A DNA stretch of 64,000 bases from JBEKYD01 sp052148435 (GCA_052148435.1 JBKQIF010000130.1:1-64000), one strand, 5' to 3'; counted from the first letter of the stretch, positions 1 to 8,746 are shown. Numbers and translations are program-made. The notes: generated from the letters alone by a model not told the origin.

Positions 1-35
1 ACAAACAACGATGGTCTGCCCCACGGAGATCGTCT

Positions 36-1574
36 ATGAACCGCTCCGGCCTGAAATTTCTGGCGTCGTTGTTGGTCACGGCGATGGCGGTGCTGCCATT
101 CGCCGGGCTGGACCATTTGCCGCGCGATCTGCGTGCGCGCATCGTCGCCGAGCGGGCCACGCTGGCTTCCTCGCTTCGCCAGGAACAATCGGCCAAGAGC
201 GAAGTGAGTGCCGATGTCGCGGCCGACCCCGCTCTGTTCAAGACCGTCGCATCCGCCACCGCGTGGCCTGGCCAGTTCTCGGACTCCGAAAGCAAATTCT
301 CCACTGCCCAGCGCAAGCTGGATGAGTTGGGGCGCCTGGAAAAGGCTGATCGGCGGCAGGACCGCGCCCGCGCCGAATCGCTGCTGCTCGAAGAACAAGG
401 GCTGCGCGTCGCCGCCGGCGCCGAAGCGCAAACCGCGCAGACCGACGCCGCCCGCTGGGTCGAGCTCAAGCGCCAGTTGCCCGGCGATCTGCGCCGCATG
501 GAGCAGGACTTCAACGCCATCCACGGTTTCGATCTGGCCCCCGTCGCCAACGCCGTCGCAAAGGCGGAAACCGATTGGCCGGATAAGAAGACCGACCTGG
601 ACACGCGTCTTCAGAACCTGCGCAATACCATCTCCGGCGCCGACCGGACCTGGCAATCCGAGGCCGCCGGCCGGCGCGCCGCGGCCGCCCAGGATTGGGC
701 GCACTTGGAGTTCGCTTCGCTCGTCGCTTCCGCCGATTCCTTGGAGACCGCCGCGGCCGATCTGCCGAAAGAGTCCGCCGATCTCCAGGCGCTCAGCGCC
801 CAGCTCTACACTTCCTGGGACAAGATCCTGGTCGACATGGAAACGCGCGGCATCGGACGGGCGCGCTCCTGGGACCAGCAGATCCGCACCGTGAGCACCC
901 GCGTGGCCGATGCCGCCGACAAAGCCGGCGTGGTTTCGAGCGACGAAAAGTGGGTGGAAGTTTCGCCGGCCGCTTATGCCGCCGGCCAGAACGATCTCGG
1001 CATGGCCATCGAGCACAAGCCGGCCGGCAAATACGATTCGGAGGCCGAGCGCGTGGCGCAGCCCGCCGGGTTCGCCTATGTCGCGCCGCCCGACGTGGGA
1101 TCCAACCGTTACGGCTATTGGGATCACGGCGGCGGCCGCGATTTCTGGGTGTTCTACGGCCAGTATGCGCTCTTGCGCGACCTGCTGTTCAATCGCGATT
1201 ACCGCCCCCTGGAGCGTCGCGATTGGGAGGATTATCGCTGGTCCCATGACGCCGGCCACACTTACTACGGCCGCACCGCCCAAGGCACGCCGGTCTATGG
1301 CAGCCAGGGCGCGGCCACTCGCGATCGTTACTCGGGCAGCAGCTACGCGCATTCCGGCGGCTTTCGCGATTCCCAATACGCCTCGAAGAGCGGTTCCTAT
1401 CGTAACTCGCCGTATTCGTCGCCGATGGCGCGAGATCCCAACGCCGATCATAGCCCCAGACGCTTTGGAAGACCCGGCGCCGAACCCGAAGCGCCCCACG
1501 GATTTCATCCCGCGCCCCGGCCCGCGCCCAGGTTTCGTCCTCCCGTCGGCGGCCGGCGTTTCGGAAGGCATTGA
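36..1574 (+). CDS. Exported coiled-coil protein of unknown function
   Basis: I do not recognise this 512-residue protein. The N-terminus (MNRSGLKFLASLLVTAMAVLPFAG) reads as a signal peptide, so it is probably periplasmic or surface located. Residues about 30-300 are rich in Ala, Glu, Gln, Arg and Leu with the spacing of long amphipathic helices (coiled coil). From about 345 the composition changes to Gly, Tyr, Ser, Arg and His with many aromatic residues (YGYWDHGGGRDFWVFYGQY), ending in a Pro/Arg-rich low-complexity tail. A GGAG six bases before the ATG supports the start. It stands alone, with the next gene on the opposite strand. Confidence 0.75.
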   Translation: MNRSGLKFLASLLVTAMAVLPFAGLDHLPRDLRARIVAERATLASSLRQEQSAKSEVSADVAADPALFKTVASATAWPGQFSDSESKFSTAQRKLDELGRLEKADRRQDRARAESLLLEEQGLRVAAGAEAQTAQTDAARWVELKRQLPGDLRRMEQDFNAIHGFDLAPVANAVAKAETDWPDKKTDLDTRLQNLRNTISGADRTWQSEAAGRRAAAAQDWAHLEFASLVASADSLETAAADLPKESADLQALSAQLYTSWDKILVDMETRGIGRARSWDQQIRTVSTRVADAADKAGVVSSDEKWVEVSPAAYAAGQNDLGMAIEHKPAGKYDSEAERVAQPAGFAYVAPPDVGSNRYGYWDHGGGRDFWVFYGQYALLRDLLFNRDYRPLERRDWEDYRWSHDAGHTYYGRTAQGTPVYGSQGAATRDRYSGSSYAHSGGFRDSQYASKSGSYRNSPYSSPMARDPNADHSPRRFGRPGAEPEAPHGFHPAPRPAPRFRPPVGGRRFGRH

Positions 1575-1655
1575 ACGCCTTACCTGTATTGCAGCCCAGT
1601 AGCTTGAGCGCGATCCCGCTCTACCCACCACGCGAGATCTTCGAAGGCTGCAGAG

Positions 1656-1865
1656 TCAAATTCCAAGCTTCTCAACGGCCGCCTCGAATCGGATTCCATC
1701 CTGGCGTTGCTTCGCAGTTAGCAGGCGGTCCCTCATCGCTTGGGACCTAAGCAGATGTGCCGTTTCGCGCTCGGATTCGATTTCGTGCCAGAGTTCGATG
1801 GGCACGATGACACCGGTCGGCTCGCCATTCTCATTGGAGACGATTTGAAGCTCCCTGGCCGCCAT
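1656..1865 (-). CDS. Phd/YefM-like antitoxin, apparently solitary
   Basis: 69 residues. The N-terminal part (ELQIVSNENGEPTGVIVPIELWHEIESERET) has the beta-strand then 'xxVIVPxxxW' pattern of Phd/YefM-type antitoxins, which bind their own operator and neutralise a RelE, Doc or PIN toxin. No toxin frame follows before the end of the preceding gene, so the partner is missing or elsewhere. A promoter-like pair with an inverted repeat lies directly upstream, as expected for autorepression. It could be a relic of a toxin-antitoxin pair in an eroded region. Confidence 0.6.
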   Translation of the reverse strand: MAARELQIVSNENGEPTGVIVPIELWHEIESERETAHLLRSQAMRDRLLTAKQRQDGIRFEAAVEKLGI

Positions 1866-1871
1866 AAATAC

Positions 1872-1899
1872 AGTTTACGCCTATCGGACTACAGTCCAA
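1872..1899 (-). promoter_or_regulatory. Promoter with operator-like inverted repeat for the solitary antitoxin
   Basis: On the minus strand a TTGGAC -35 (1894-1899) and a TAAACT -10 (1872-1877) are separated by 16 bases. The inverted repeat GGACTACAGTCC (1886-1897) sits between them, where a bound antitoxin would block RNA polymerase. The -10 ends six bases before the ATG, so transcription would start at or next to the start codon. Confidence 0.4.
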
Positions 1900-2037
1900 C
1901 CCGATGAGGGGCAAAGCGGTAATCCGCCAAAATCATGCGGCGGCCCAGCCCGGACACACTCCGGACTTCGGAACTGCCGCGTCCCAATTTGGGGTGGAAG
2001 TCCTGCTCCCGCGAGAGGCAATAGCGAGGATCAAACG

Positions 2038-2352
2038 ATGAAAGAGCCCCGAACATATCCCTTGCGGCTGCCGCGTTCGCTCAAAGAGACGGTGGAGCGG
2101 TTAAGCCGGGAAGACCGGACGAGTATCAACCAGTTCGTGGCCACGGCGGTGGCCGAGAAGGTCTCGGCACTGCAGACGGCGAAATGCTTCTCGGACCGGA
2201 AGGTGCGAGCGAATTTCAAGGCTTTCGACAAGATCATGAGGCGGAAGGGCGGAAAGCCGCCCCGCAAGGGCGACGAAATGCCCGCGCAAACCCAAGGGAC
2301 GCCGCGACTGAACCGCAGAGTTCCGCGAGCCGGGCGTGATACCTCCATGTGA
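2038..2352 (+). CDS. Ribbon-helix-helix (HicB-like) DNA-binding protein
   Basis: 104 residues. Residues 5-47 (YPLRLPRSLKETVERLSRED then TSINQFVATAVAEKV) match the ribbon-helix-helix fold used by HicB/CopG-type antitoxins: a short beta strand, then two helices with a Ser/Thr-Ile-Asn-Gln turn. The C-terminal 50 residues are basic and have no recognisable domain. No toxin gene is adjacent on either side, so it is an orphan regulator or a remnant of a toxin-antitoxin locus. It precedes a block bounded by repeated motifs. Confidence 0.6.
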   Translation: MKEPRTYPLRLPRSLKETVERLSREDRTSINQFVATAVAEKVSALQTAKCFSDRKVRANFKAFDKIMRRKGGKPPRKGDEMPAQTQGTPRLNRRVPRAGRDTSM

Positions 2353-2357
2353 CAAGC

Positions 2358-2392
2358 TTCCGATAAGCCCACCCTAACGGGAGTTATCGGAA
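2358..2392 (+). repeat. Hairpin with TTCCGATAA/TTATCGGAA arms
   Basis: TTCCGATAA (2358-2366) and TTATCGGAA (2384-2392) form a perfect 9-bp inverted repeat around a 17-base centre. The right arm, extended to GTTATCGGAAA (2383-2393), recurs as its exact reverse complement at 2887-2897, on the far side of the next gene. Confidence 0.5.
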
Positions 2393-2444
2393 ACCGCGCC
2401 GCTGTCAACGAGAAGCAGATATCCTAAAAAGGAGCAGGCACCTG

Positions 2445-2828
2445 ATGACGCGATCAGAGTTTATTCGGCGGCTCGTGCTCAACGCAATCTGTGACGATTT
2501 CGAGAACGTGGACCAAGTGATTCTGCCTGAAGTCACTCGGGTCGGGGCTAAGTGCGGGTTGGCGGTCCACCGTTCCGATGTCCTGGAGGCATTGTGCGGG
2601 CTGGTTGGAACGGGACTTGCAAAGGCCTACCATCTGTCTGGGACTGATCGCGACCCGTTCTCAGGCGAGATTCAGGGAATGCCGTCGCTGGCGATCCCGG
2701 AGAAGGACTTCAGAACGTACTTCTACGTGACGAAGCAGGGCACGGACTTTCATTTGGCCGATAGCACTTGGTGGCCGCTTGACGACGGCGGCGAATTGCG
2801 CCCCGACTGGAAGCCACCGGACCGATGA
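2445..2828 (+). CDS. Hypothetical protein between inverted motifs
   Basis: 127 residues, function not recognised. It begins MTRSEFIRRLVLNAICDDFE and has the look of a small winged-helix-like immunity or regulatory protein (alternating helices, then a Trp-rich tail with WWPLDD), but I cannot assign a family. AAAAAGGAG about 12 bases before the ATG is a plausible ribosome site. It lies alone between TTATCGGAA-type motifs at 2358-2392 and 2887-2897, an arrangement like a small mobile cassette. Confidence 0.5.
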   Translation: MTRSEFIRRLVLNAICDDFENVDQVILPEVTRVGAKCGLAVHRSDVLEALCGLVGTGLAKAYHLSGTDRDPFSGEIQGMPSLAIPEKDFRTYFYVTKQGTDFHLADSTWWPLDDGGELRPDWKPPDR

Positions 2829-3678
2829 GGCCAGGACCGGGTTGTTTCCGGTATCGGGAGGGACCGGACACTCCGGGATGTATAACTTTCCGATAACCGC
2901 TGAAAAACGGGCTTTCTGGAAACTACGCCCACGCGACCCCGTGGCCCTTTTTGCATTGCACTTGGCCGTATCGTCCCCATCTCGGACTTCTGCGGCCAGC
3001 CGCCCGGCATCGCCGCCGCAACCGCCGAGCCCACAACCCGCCCTGACACCCACTTGCGCCCGTACCCCGGCGCCCCTACCTCGCATTCCCGGTCACAGCC
3101 TTTCCAAATTGTTTCTCGCTTCACTCCACAGAACTTATCTCTCTGCCCCTCCGGCTTCGCACCGGCCGCATGATACCTTGAATCAGCCAAGGTGGGGCAT
3201 CGAAACCTGCCCCTCATAGGCTCTGGCGGCCTGAATCTGTTCCCAAGCGCCAGTTCGAATGCGAAAGCAATCTAAGAGACCACTCTCCGAAGCGCACGTC
3301 CACGCCCACCGGGCCCCTGCGCGCAAGCTCACGAGGCGTGTAACTGGCGGCATCCACCGGCTCAAGGTCGATCTCGCCAGGCTTCAGCAACCCATCGACT
3401 CCCAGCCGTTGTTTGCCCTGGCCCGCGTGCCCAAGAGACGCGCCCCAAAACGCGTCAAACGAGTCCAAACACGCTTTCCCGAACGAACCCAATCTATCTG
3501 TAACAGATTGAAAATAGACATTTTATCACCTAACAAAAATGAGGGACACGCGCCACCTTCGAACCCAATCCCCGGAGAACCGCCGCCGGGGCAAAACACT
3601 GCCCCATCGGCCTGTCGCGCTTCGGCCTGTAACCAAATCGGCAGCCCGGGCGCCCTAATTCCCTTTACCAGCATAACT
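2829..3678. other. Long intergenic stretch without a convincing gene
   Basis: No frame here has a recognisable product. It contains the TTTCCGATAAC motif (2887-2897), a Pro-rich low-complexity segment (about 2960-3080), and an AT-rich patch at 3490-3545 unlike the surrounding DNA. The patch includes a 13-base palindrome ATCTGTAACAGAT (3496-3508), about 170 bases before the amidohydrolase operon. A minus-strand frame at 3214-3492 reads plausibly for about 90 residues but needs a TTG start and matches no family I know; it may be a gene fragment. Confidence 0.5.
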
Positions 3679-5073
3679 ATGTCTAAACTCCCACCAGCTT
3701 TTCTCTTGCTGTGCGGACTCGTCCTGGCCCAAAGCCCGCCCGTGACTGCGATCCGCAACGCCAGAATCGTTACCGTGAGCGGTCCGGTGATTGCCAAAGG
3801 CACGGTCGTGATGCACAGCGGCCTGATCGAAGCGGTGGGCGAGAACGTCGCCATTCCGGCCGGCGCCTGGGTGATCGAGGGCGAAGGCATGACGGTTTAT
3901 CCCGGCCTGATCGATGCCTTGAGCACGGTGGGCATGCCGGGCGCGGCTCCGGCGGTGGCAACCGCGGGCCGGGGAGGCGGGCGCGGGCAGACCGCTACTC
4001 CCGCCACCACCACAGCCGCTGCCCCGCAGCCCGCTGCTCCGCGTTCCATGGGTCCCGAAGATCGCCCGCAGACCACCAGTTGGTTGTTGGCGGCGGACGA
4101 AATTTCTCCCTCCGATCATCGCATTGAGACCGTTCGCTCCGGCGGCATCACCACCGCTGCCACTTATCCGACGCGCGGTATTTTTGCCGGCCAGGGTTCG
4201 TTGATCGATCTGGCCACCGCGGAGAAGGCCGGCGAAATGGTTGTGCTTCCTTCGCTCGGTCAGTATATCTCGGTGACTCGCGCGCCCGGCGCTGGCTTCG
4301 GGGGATTCGGTTCCGGATTTCCCGGCTCGCTGATGGGCTACATCGCCTATATCCGCCAGATCTATCTGGACGCCGATCACTACAAGCTGGTAAAGGACGC
4401 TTACGCTGCCAATCCGCGCGGCATGCAGCGCCCGCGGTATGACCGTGCGCTGGAGGGCGTGCTCGAATCCAAGCGCATTCTGTTGCCCGCCAACCGCGTG
4501 GTCGAGATGGATCGCATGCTGCGCCTGGCGGCGGAGTTGAAACAGCCGGCGATTCTTTACGGACTGCGGGAAGCCTACCGTCCCGAGGCCGCGCCGATCC
4601 TCAAGCAGTACGGCAGTCCGGTGCTGGTCAGCCTGAAGTGGGCCGAAGAGCCGCGCGATCCCGATCCGGAATCCGATCAGACGCTGCGCTCGCTGCTCAA
4701 CATCGACCAGGGACCGGCCGCTCCCGCCGCGCTTAAGAAAGCCGGCGTGCCCTTCGCGTTCTATACCGACGGCATCGATGCGCCGCGCGACCTGGTGCGC
4801 GCGGTGAAGAAAGCCATCGACGCGGGACTGTCGCGGGAAGACGCCCTGCGCGCGTTTACCTTGTCGCCGGCCGAAATCTACGGCGTGGCCGATCGTTTGG
4901 GCAGTATCGAGAAAGGCAAGATCGCCAACCTGGTGCTGACCAAGGGAGAGATCTTCGACGGCAATACCCACATCGAGACGGTGTTTGTGGATGGTAAGCC
5001 ATATAAGCCGGCGGCGGAAACTCCGCCGGGCGGCCGCGGCCAGATCACCGAGGAACCGGGGGAAATCCGATGA
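3679..5073 (+). CDS. Amidohydrolase-like protein lacking the HxH metal motif (operon gene 1)
   Basis: 464 residues from the ATG at 3679, chosen because it gives a signal peptide (MSKLPPAFLLLCGLVLAQS) followed at once by the amidohydrolase N-terminal beta sandwich (AIRNARIVTVSGPVIAKGTV). The frame stays open upstream but has no family features there. The position that should read G-[LF]-I-D-x-H-x-H reads GLIDALSTVG, so both metal-binding histidines are gone. A Gly/Ala/Pro/Thr-rich insert follows. The C-terminal barrel end is typical (LSPAEIYGVADRLGSIEKGKIANLVLTKG). It is therefore probably non-catalytic, perhaps a partner of the intact enzyme downstream. Its stop overlaps the next start (ATGA). 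Confidence 0.85.
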   Translation: MSKLPPAFLLLCGLVLAQSPPVTAIRNARIVTVSGPVIAKGTVVMHSGLIEAVGENVAIPAGAWVIEGEGMTVYPGLIDALSTVGMPGAAPAVATAGRGGGRGQTATPATTTAAAPQPAAPRSMGPEDRPQTTSWLLAADEISPSDHRIETVRSGGITTAATYPTRGIFAGQGSLIDLATAEKAGEMVVLPSLGQYISVTRAPGAGFGGFGSGFPGSLMGYIAYIRQIYLDADHYKLVKDAYAANPRGMQRPRYDRALEGVLESKRILLPANRVVEMDRMLRLAAELKQPAILYGLREAYRPEAAPILKQYGSPVLVSLKWAEEPRDPDPESDQTLRSLLNIDQGPAAPAALKKAGVPFAFYTDGIDAPRDLVRAVKKAIDAGLSREDALRAFTLSPAEIYGVADRLGSIEKGKIANLVLTKGEIFDGNTHIETVFVDGKPYKPAAETPPGGRGQITEEPGEIR

Positions 5074-6416
5074 GACAGCTCGTACTGATCGCTCTGGCCG
5101 CGATGGCGCCGCTGGCCGCGGAGACCATCGTTATTGAGAATGCCACCATCATGACCGTGACCAAGGGCACGCTGAAAGGCTCGGTGGTGGTGAAGGACGG
5201 CAAAATTACCGAAGTGGGTGAGAAGGTGATGGTGCCGCAGGGCGCCACCATTATCGATGCCGGCGGCCAATACTTGATCCCGGGGAACATCGACTGCCAC
5301 TCGCATATCGGCGTGGATGGCAGCGTGAATGAGGGCAGCGTGTCGGTTTCCTCGATGGTCGATATCAAGGACGTCATCAATCCCGAAGATATTGCGATTT
5401 ATCGCGCGCTCGCCGGAGGCGTCACCACCGCCAACATCCTGCACGGATCGGCGAATCCCATCGGCGGCAAAACCATCGTGCTGAAAATGCGTTGGGGCAA
5501 GGACGCGCAGGGCATGATCTTCGAGGGCGCGCTGCCGGGAATCAAGTTCGCGTTGGGAGAGAATCCGAAACGCGCCGGCAACCCGCCAGGCGGACGCGGC
5601 GCCGCCGCACCGCCCGTGACGGCGCGCTATCCGGCCACCCGCATGGGCGTGGAAGATACCATTCGTGAAGCCTTCAACCAGGCCAAGGCATACAAAGCCG
5701 AATGGGACGCCTACGACGCCAAAGTGACCCACGGCGAACGTCCCATTCCGCCGCGCAGAGACTTGAAGTTGGAAGCCCTGAAGGAAGTCCTGGAAGGCAA
5801 GCGTTATGTGCACGCCCACTGCTACCGGTCCGACGAAATTCTGATGCTGCTGCGCGTCGCGGACGATTACGGCTTCAAGATCCGCACCCTGCAGCACGTG
5901 CTGGAAGGTTACAAAGTGGCGCCCGAGATTCTGGCTCACGGGGCCGGCGCCAGCACGTTCTCCGATTGGTGGGCTTATAAGATCGAGGCTATCGACGCCA
6001 TTCCCTACAATGCGGCCCTGATGCAGAAGAAGGGCGTGGCGGTCAGTCTCAATAGCGACGACGCCGAGTTGATGCGCCATCTCAACACCGAAGCCGCCAA
6101 GGCCATGAAGTATGGCGGTGTGAGCGAGAACGACGCCCTGGCGATGGTCACCATCAATCCGGCCAAACAGTTGGGTATCGACCGGCGGGTGGGGTCGATC
6201 GAGGTGGGCAAAGACGCCGACCTGGTGATCTACGATAAGTACCCGCTTTCCGACTTCGCCAAAGTGCAGAAGGTTTTGATCGACGGAACGGTTTATTTCG
6301 ATCGCGATAATGCGGTAAGCGCCGCCAAGGCGACAGCGGCGGAGAAACAGAAATTGCTGGATAAGATCAAGCAGAGCCAGCCGCGGCAACAGCCGGCGAG
6401 GAGACCCAACGGATGA
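5070..6416 (+). CDS. Exported amidohydrolase, metal site intact (operon gene 2)
   Basis: 448 residues with a short signal peptide (MRQLVLIALAAMAPLAAE). It keeps the metal-dependent amidohydrolase features: PGNIDCHSHIG (His 77 and 79), later histidines in VHAHCYRSDEI and LQHVLEGYK, and an acidic NSDDAE near the end of the barrel. This resembles the imidazolonepropionase-related family that hydrolyses cyclic amides or dipeptides; the substrate cannot be read from sequence. It overlaps the genes on both sides by four bases, so the three proteins are translationally coupled. Of the three it is the only one likely to be catalytic. Confidence 0.88.
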   Translation: MRQLVLIALAAMAPLAAETIVIENATIMTVTKGTLKGSVVVKDGKITEVGEKVMVPQGATIIDAGGQYLIPGNIDCHSHIGVDGSVNEGSVSVSSMVDIKDVINPEDIAIYRALAGGVTTANILHGSANPIGGKTIVLKMRWGKDAQGMIFEGALPGIKFALGENPKRAGNPPGGRGAAAPPVTARYPATRMGVEDTIREAFNQAKAYKAEWDAYDAKVTHGERPIPPRRDLKLEALKEVLEGKRYVHAHCYRSDEILMLLRVADDYGFKIRTLQHVLEGYKVAPEILAHGAGASTFSDWWAYKIEAIDAIPYNAALMQKKGVAVSLNSDDAELMRHLNTEAAKAMKYGGVSENDALAMVTINPAKQLGIDRRVGSIEVGKDADLVIYDKYPLSDFAKVQKVLIDGTVYFDRDNAVSAAKATAAEKQKLLDKIKQSQPRQQPARRPNG

Positions 6417-7765
6417 AAAAGATCGGATTGCTTTTTGTTGGCCTCGTGGCGGAGCTGTGGCTGGGCGGCGCACTGGGGTGGGCAGCCGCCGACGCGCCGG
6501 TGTTGATCCGCGGCGTCGATGTTTACCCGGTCGCCGGCCCGGTCATGAAGAGCGTTTCGGTGCTGGTGGAAAACGGCAAGATCGCCGACATCGGCGCCAA
6601 GGTCGCGGCGCCCAAGGGTGCGCGAATCGTCGAGGGCAAGGGCCTGCGCGTCTATCCCGGCTTGATCGACTCCGCGACCGAGTTAGGCCTTTCCGAGATA
6701 GAGTCGATTCGCGAAAGCGTGGATACCGGTGAACTGGGCGAGTTCATGCCGCAACTGCGCGCGCTCGCTTCCGTCAACCCGGGCAGTGAACATTTTCCGG
6801 TGGTGCGTGCGAACGGCGTCACCACGGCGATGACGTTTCCGTCGGGCGGCGGCGGCGAAGGCGGCCGGGGCGCGGGGGCGCGGCAGGTGATCTCCGGGCA
6901 GGCGGCGTTGATCCACACCGACGGCTGGACCTGGGAACAGATGGCGGTACTGCCGTCGGCCGCGATTGCGGTGCAGTTTCCCGGCTTGGGCGGGCGGGGC
7001 GGCCGGGGCGGCAATCCCGACTTTGCGGAGCTGTTTGGCGAAGCAGGCGCGACGGGCACCTATGCCCAAACCCTGCGCACTTACCAGGAAGAAGTGAGCA
7101 AGCTATCCGACTTCTTCGACGAGGCGCGCCGCTACCAGAAAGCCAAGGCGGCCAACGAGCCTGGATTGGTGCGTGAACTGAAATATGAGGCCCTGATCCC
7201 GGTGCTCGAAGGCAAGACTCCGTTGGCCGTTTCGGTATCCACGCCGAAGACGATTCACGATGCGATCCAGTTCGCCGATAAGCAGAACGTTAAGGTGGTT
7301 CTATTGCAGCCGCGCGAGTTAGGCGCCGCCGCCGCGGAGTTAAAAGCTAAGAATATCCCCGTAATCCTGGGTAAGGTACTGGCTCTGCCGCACGGCGAAG
7401 ACGACCCCTACGATCAGGCGTTCACCGAGCCGCTCGAGTGTTACAAGGCCGGGGTGAAATTCGCGTTTGGTACGTTTGAAAACCAGTTCGTGCGCGATCT
7501 TCCCTACCAGGCAGCCACCGCGGTTGCCTTTGGACTTCCGCAGGAAGAAGCGCTGAAGGCAATCACCATCAATCCCGCCGAGATTTGGGGCGTCAGCGAT
7601 CAGGTAGGTTCCATCGAGAAAGGCAAGCTGGCCGATCTGGTGGTGACCACGGGCGACATCCTGGAAATTCAAACCCAGGTGAAACACGTGTTCATCAAAG
7701 GCCAGGACGTGGATTTGACCAACAAGCAGACCCGTTTGTACGAAAAGTACCTGGCCCGCCCATAA
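6413..7765 (+). CDS. Amidohydrolase-like protein lacking the HxH metal motif (operon gene 3)
   Basis: 450 residues with an N-terminal signal-like segment (MKKIGLLFVGLVAELWLGGALGWAAA). The fold is clear: an N-terminal sandwich (LIRGVDVYPVAGPVMKSVSV) and the C-terminal ITINPAEIWGVSDQVGSIEKGK motif. The metal motif reads GLIDSATELGL, with no histidines, and the usual acidic site near the barrel end reads FAFGTFENQ. It resembles gene 1 closely in its Gly-rich insert (GGRGGRGGNPD, about residue 190), so genes 1 and 3 look like divergent duplicates flanking the active member. A role as structural or substrate-binding partner is inferred. Confidence 0.85.
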   Translation: MKKIGLLFVGLVAELWLGGALGWAAADAPVLIRGVDVYPVAGPVMKSVSVLVENGKIADIGAKVAAPKGARIVEGKGLRVYPGLIDSATELGLSEIESIRESVDTGELGEFMPQLRALASVNPGSEHFPVVRANGVTTAMTFPSGGGGEGGRGAGARQVISGQAALIHTDGWTWEQMAVLPSAAIAVQFPGLGGRGGRGGNPDFAELFGEAGATGTYAQTLRTYQEEVSKLSDFFDEARRYQKAKAANEPGLVRELKYEALIPVLEGKTPLAVSVSTPKTIHDAIQFADKQNVKVVLLQPRELGAAAAELKAKNIPVILGKVLALPHGEDDPYDQAFTEPLECYKAGVKFAFGTFENQFVRDLPYQAATAVAFGLPQEEALKAITINPAEIWGVSDQVGSIEKGKLADLVVTTGDILEIQTQVKHVFIKGQDVDLTNKQTRLYEKYLARP

Positions 7766-7889
7766 CTCATCGGAGGGACCGGGAGTATCCGCGGTCCTAA
7801 GGTTACGTCCCGCGAGCGGCCGCTCCCTGGCGGTCGCGGCTCGGTGGCTCACTGAGGCTGCCGAGCCGGGCACGTTAGTAAGCGGTGCT

Positions 7890-8345
7890 TTAGGGCTTCC
7901 GAAGCTCGTCGGAATCCAGCCACAAAGTCACCGGACCGTCGTTGACCAGGCGCACCAGCATAGCGGCTTGGAACACTCCGCATTCCACCGGCACGGGGCC
8001 GCGGCGAGCGGTGGCCACAAAGTAATCATAGAGTTCGCGAGCCCGTTCGGGAGGGGCGGCCAGGTCGAAGCTGGGCCGGCGCCCCTTGCGGCAGTTGCCA
8101 TACAAAGTAAACTGCGACACGATTAACATCGCTCCGCCGGCCTCGATCAGGTTGCGATTCATTTTGCCGCTCTCATCCGGGAAAATACGGAGGCGAGTGG
8201 CTTTCTCCAGAAGGAAATCCGCTTCGGCGTGGCTGTCGTCCTTCTTGATTCCAATCAATACTAGCAATCCCGTACGTATGCCGGCGACGGTGTTATTCCC
8301 GACCGACACGCTCGCTTCGCTTACCCGCTGAATCAGCAACCTCAT
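7890..8345 (-). CDS. dtd: D-aminoacyl-tRNA deacylase
   Basis: 151 residues from the ATG at 8345; the frame is open further upstream but the family begins at MRLLIQRVSEASVSV. Dtd removes D-amino acids (and glycine mischarged on tRNA-Ala) from tRNAs in the cytoplasm. The active-site motif SQFTLYG followed by KGRRPSF is present, as is the C-terminal Gly-cisPro motif in VNDGPVTLWLDS. Length fits the family (about 145-150). It is convergent with the amidohydrolase operon and divergent from the small basic protein gene at 8436. Confidence 0.93.
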   Translation of the reverse strand: MRLLIQRVSEASVSVGNNTVAGIRTGLLVLIGIKKDDSHAEADFLLEKATRLRIFPDESGKMNRNLIEAGGAMLIVSQFTLYGNCRKGRRPSFDLAAPPERARELYDYFVATARRGPVPVECGVFQAAMLVRLVNDGPVTLWLDSDELRKP

Positions 8346-8411
8346 GTTAAGAACCTTTGCCAACCGATAGATACCGCCTCCTATTTTGTAACATCCTTTG
8401 GCGCTCCATGT

Positions 8412-8417
8412 TATAGT
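8412..8417 (+). promoter_or_regulatory. Candidate -10 box for the 8436 gene
   Basis: TATAGT is followed by a strong GGGGGAGAG ribosome site (8422-8430) and the ATG at 8436, which would leave a leader of about 11 bases. No convincing -35 is visible at the standard distance. Confidence 0.35.
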
Positions 8418-8435
8418 GTCCGGGGGAGAGTTCCG

Positions 8436-8714
8436 ATGGCACGTTTTATCGCTCCACACGACACGACGACATTGCAAATGGCGCTGGTCGGCTACCGGAT
8501 CGAACGGCAGAAAATAGACGAAAAAATTGCCGAAATCCAGGTTCGACTCAAAGGCAAAGCAAGCGCAGCGCCATCGGTAGCGGAAGAGAAAACGGCGGTG
8601 GCTCCGAAACGCGTTCTCAGTCTTGCGGCGCGCCGGCGCATTGCACTGGCGCAGAAGAAGCGTTGGGCGGAGCATCGCCGGCGGAAAGCTCAAGCCAAGG
8701 CGAAAGCAAAGTAG
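8436..8714 (+). CDS. Small basic protein with KKRWAEHRRRK tail
   Basis: 92 residues. The N-terminal half is a predicted helix (TLQMALVGYRIERQKIDEKIAEIQVRL), followed by an Ala/Lys linker and the C-terminal motif LAARRRIALAQKKRWAEHRRRKAQAKAKAK. Tails of the form 'RRRIAxAQKxRWA' occur in small proteins of Acidobacteria and Actinobacteria and suggest nucleic-acid binding; that is inference. A good GGGGGAGAG site precedes the ATG. The next gene starts 32 bases downstream on the same strand, probably co-transcribed. Confidence 0.7.
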   Translation: MARFIAPHDTTTLQMALVGYRIERQKIDEKIAEIQVRLKGKASAAPSVAEEKTAVAPKRVLSLAARRRIALAQKKRWAEHRRRKAQAKAKAK

Positions 8715-8746
8715 GGGAACGGCGGCACGGACCATTGGCCCAGGCG

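Noticed and set aside
3214..3492. Minus-strand 92-codon frame as a gene
   Set aside because: Needs a TTG start without a ribosome site and matches no family; kept only as a possible fragment in the gap description.
2829..3678. Insertion sequence remnant
   Set aside because: No transposase-like frame and no matching terminal repeats beyond the short TTTCCGATAAC motif.
4878..6473. A 531-codon minus-strand frame across the amidohydrolase operon
   Set aside because: Shadow of the middle amidohydrolase; no recognisable features of its own.
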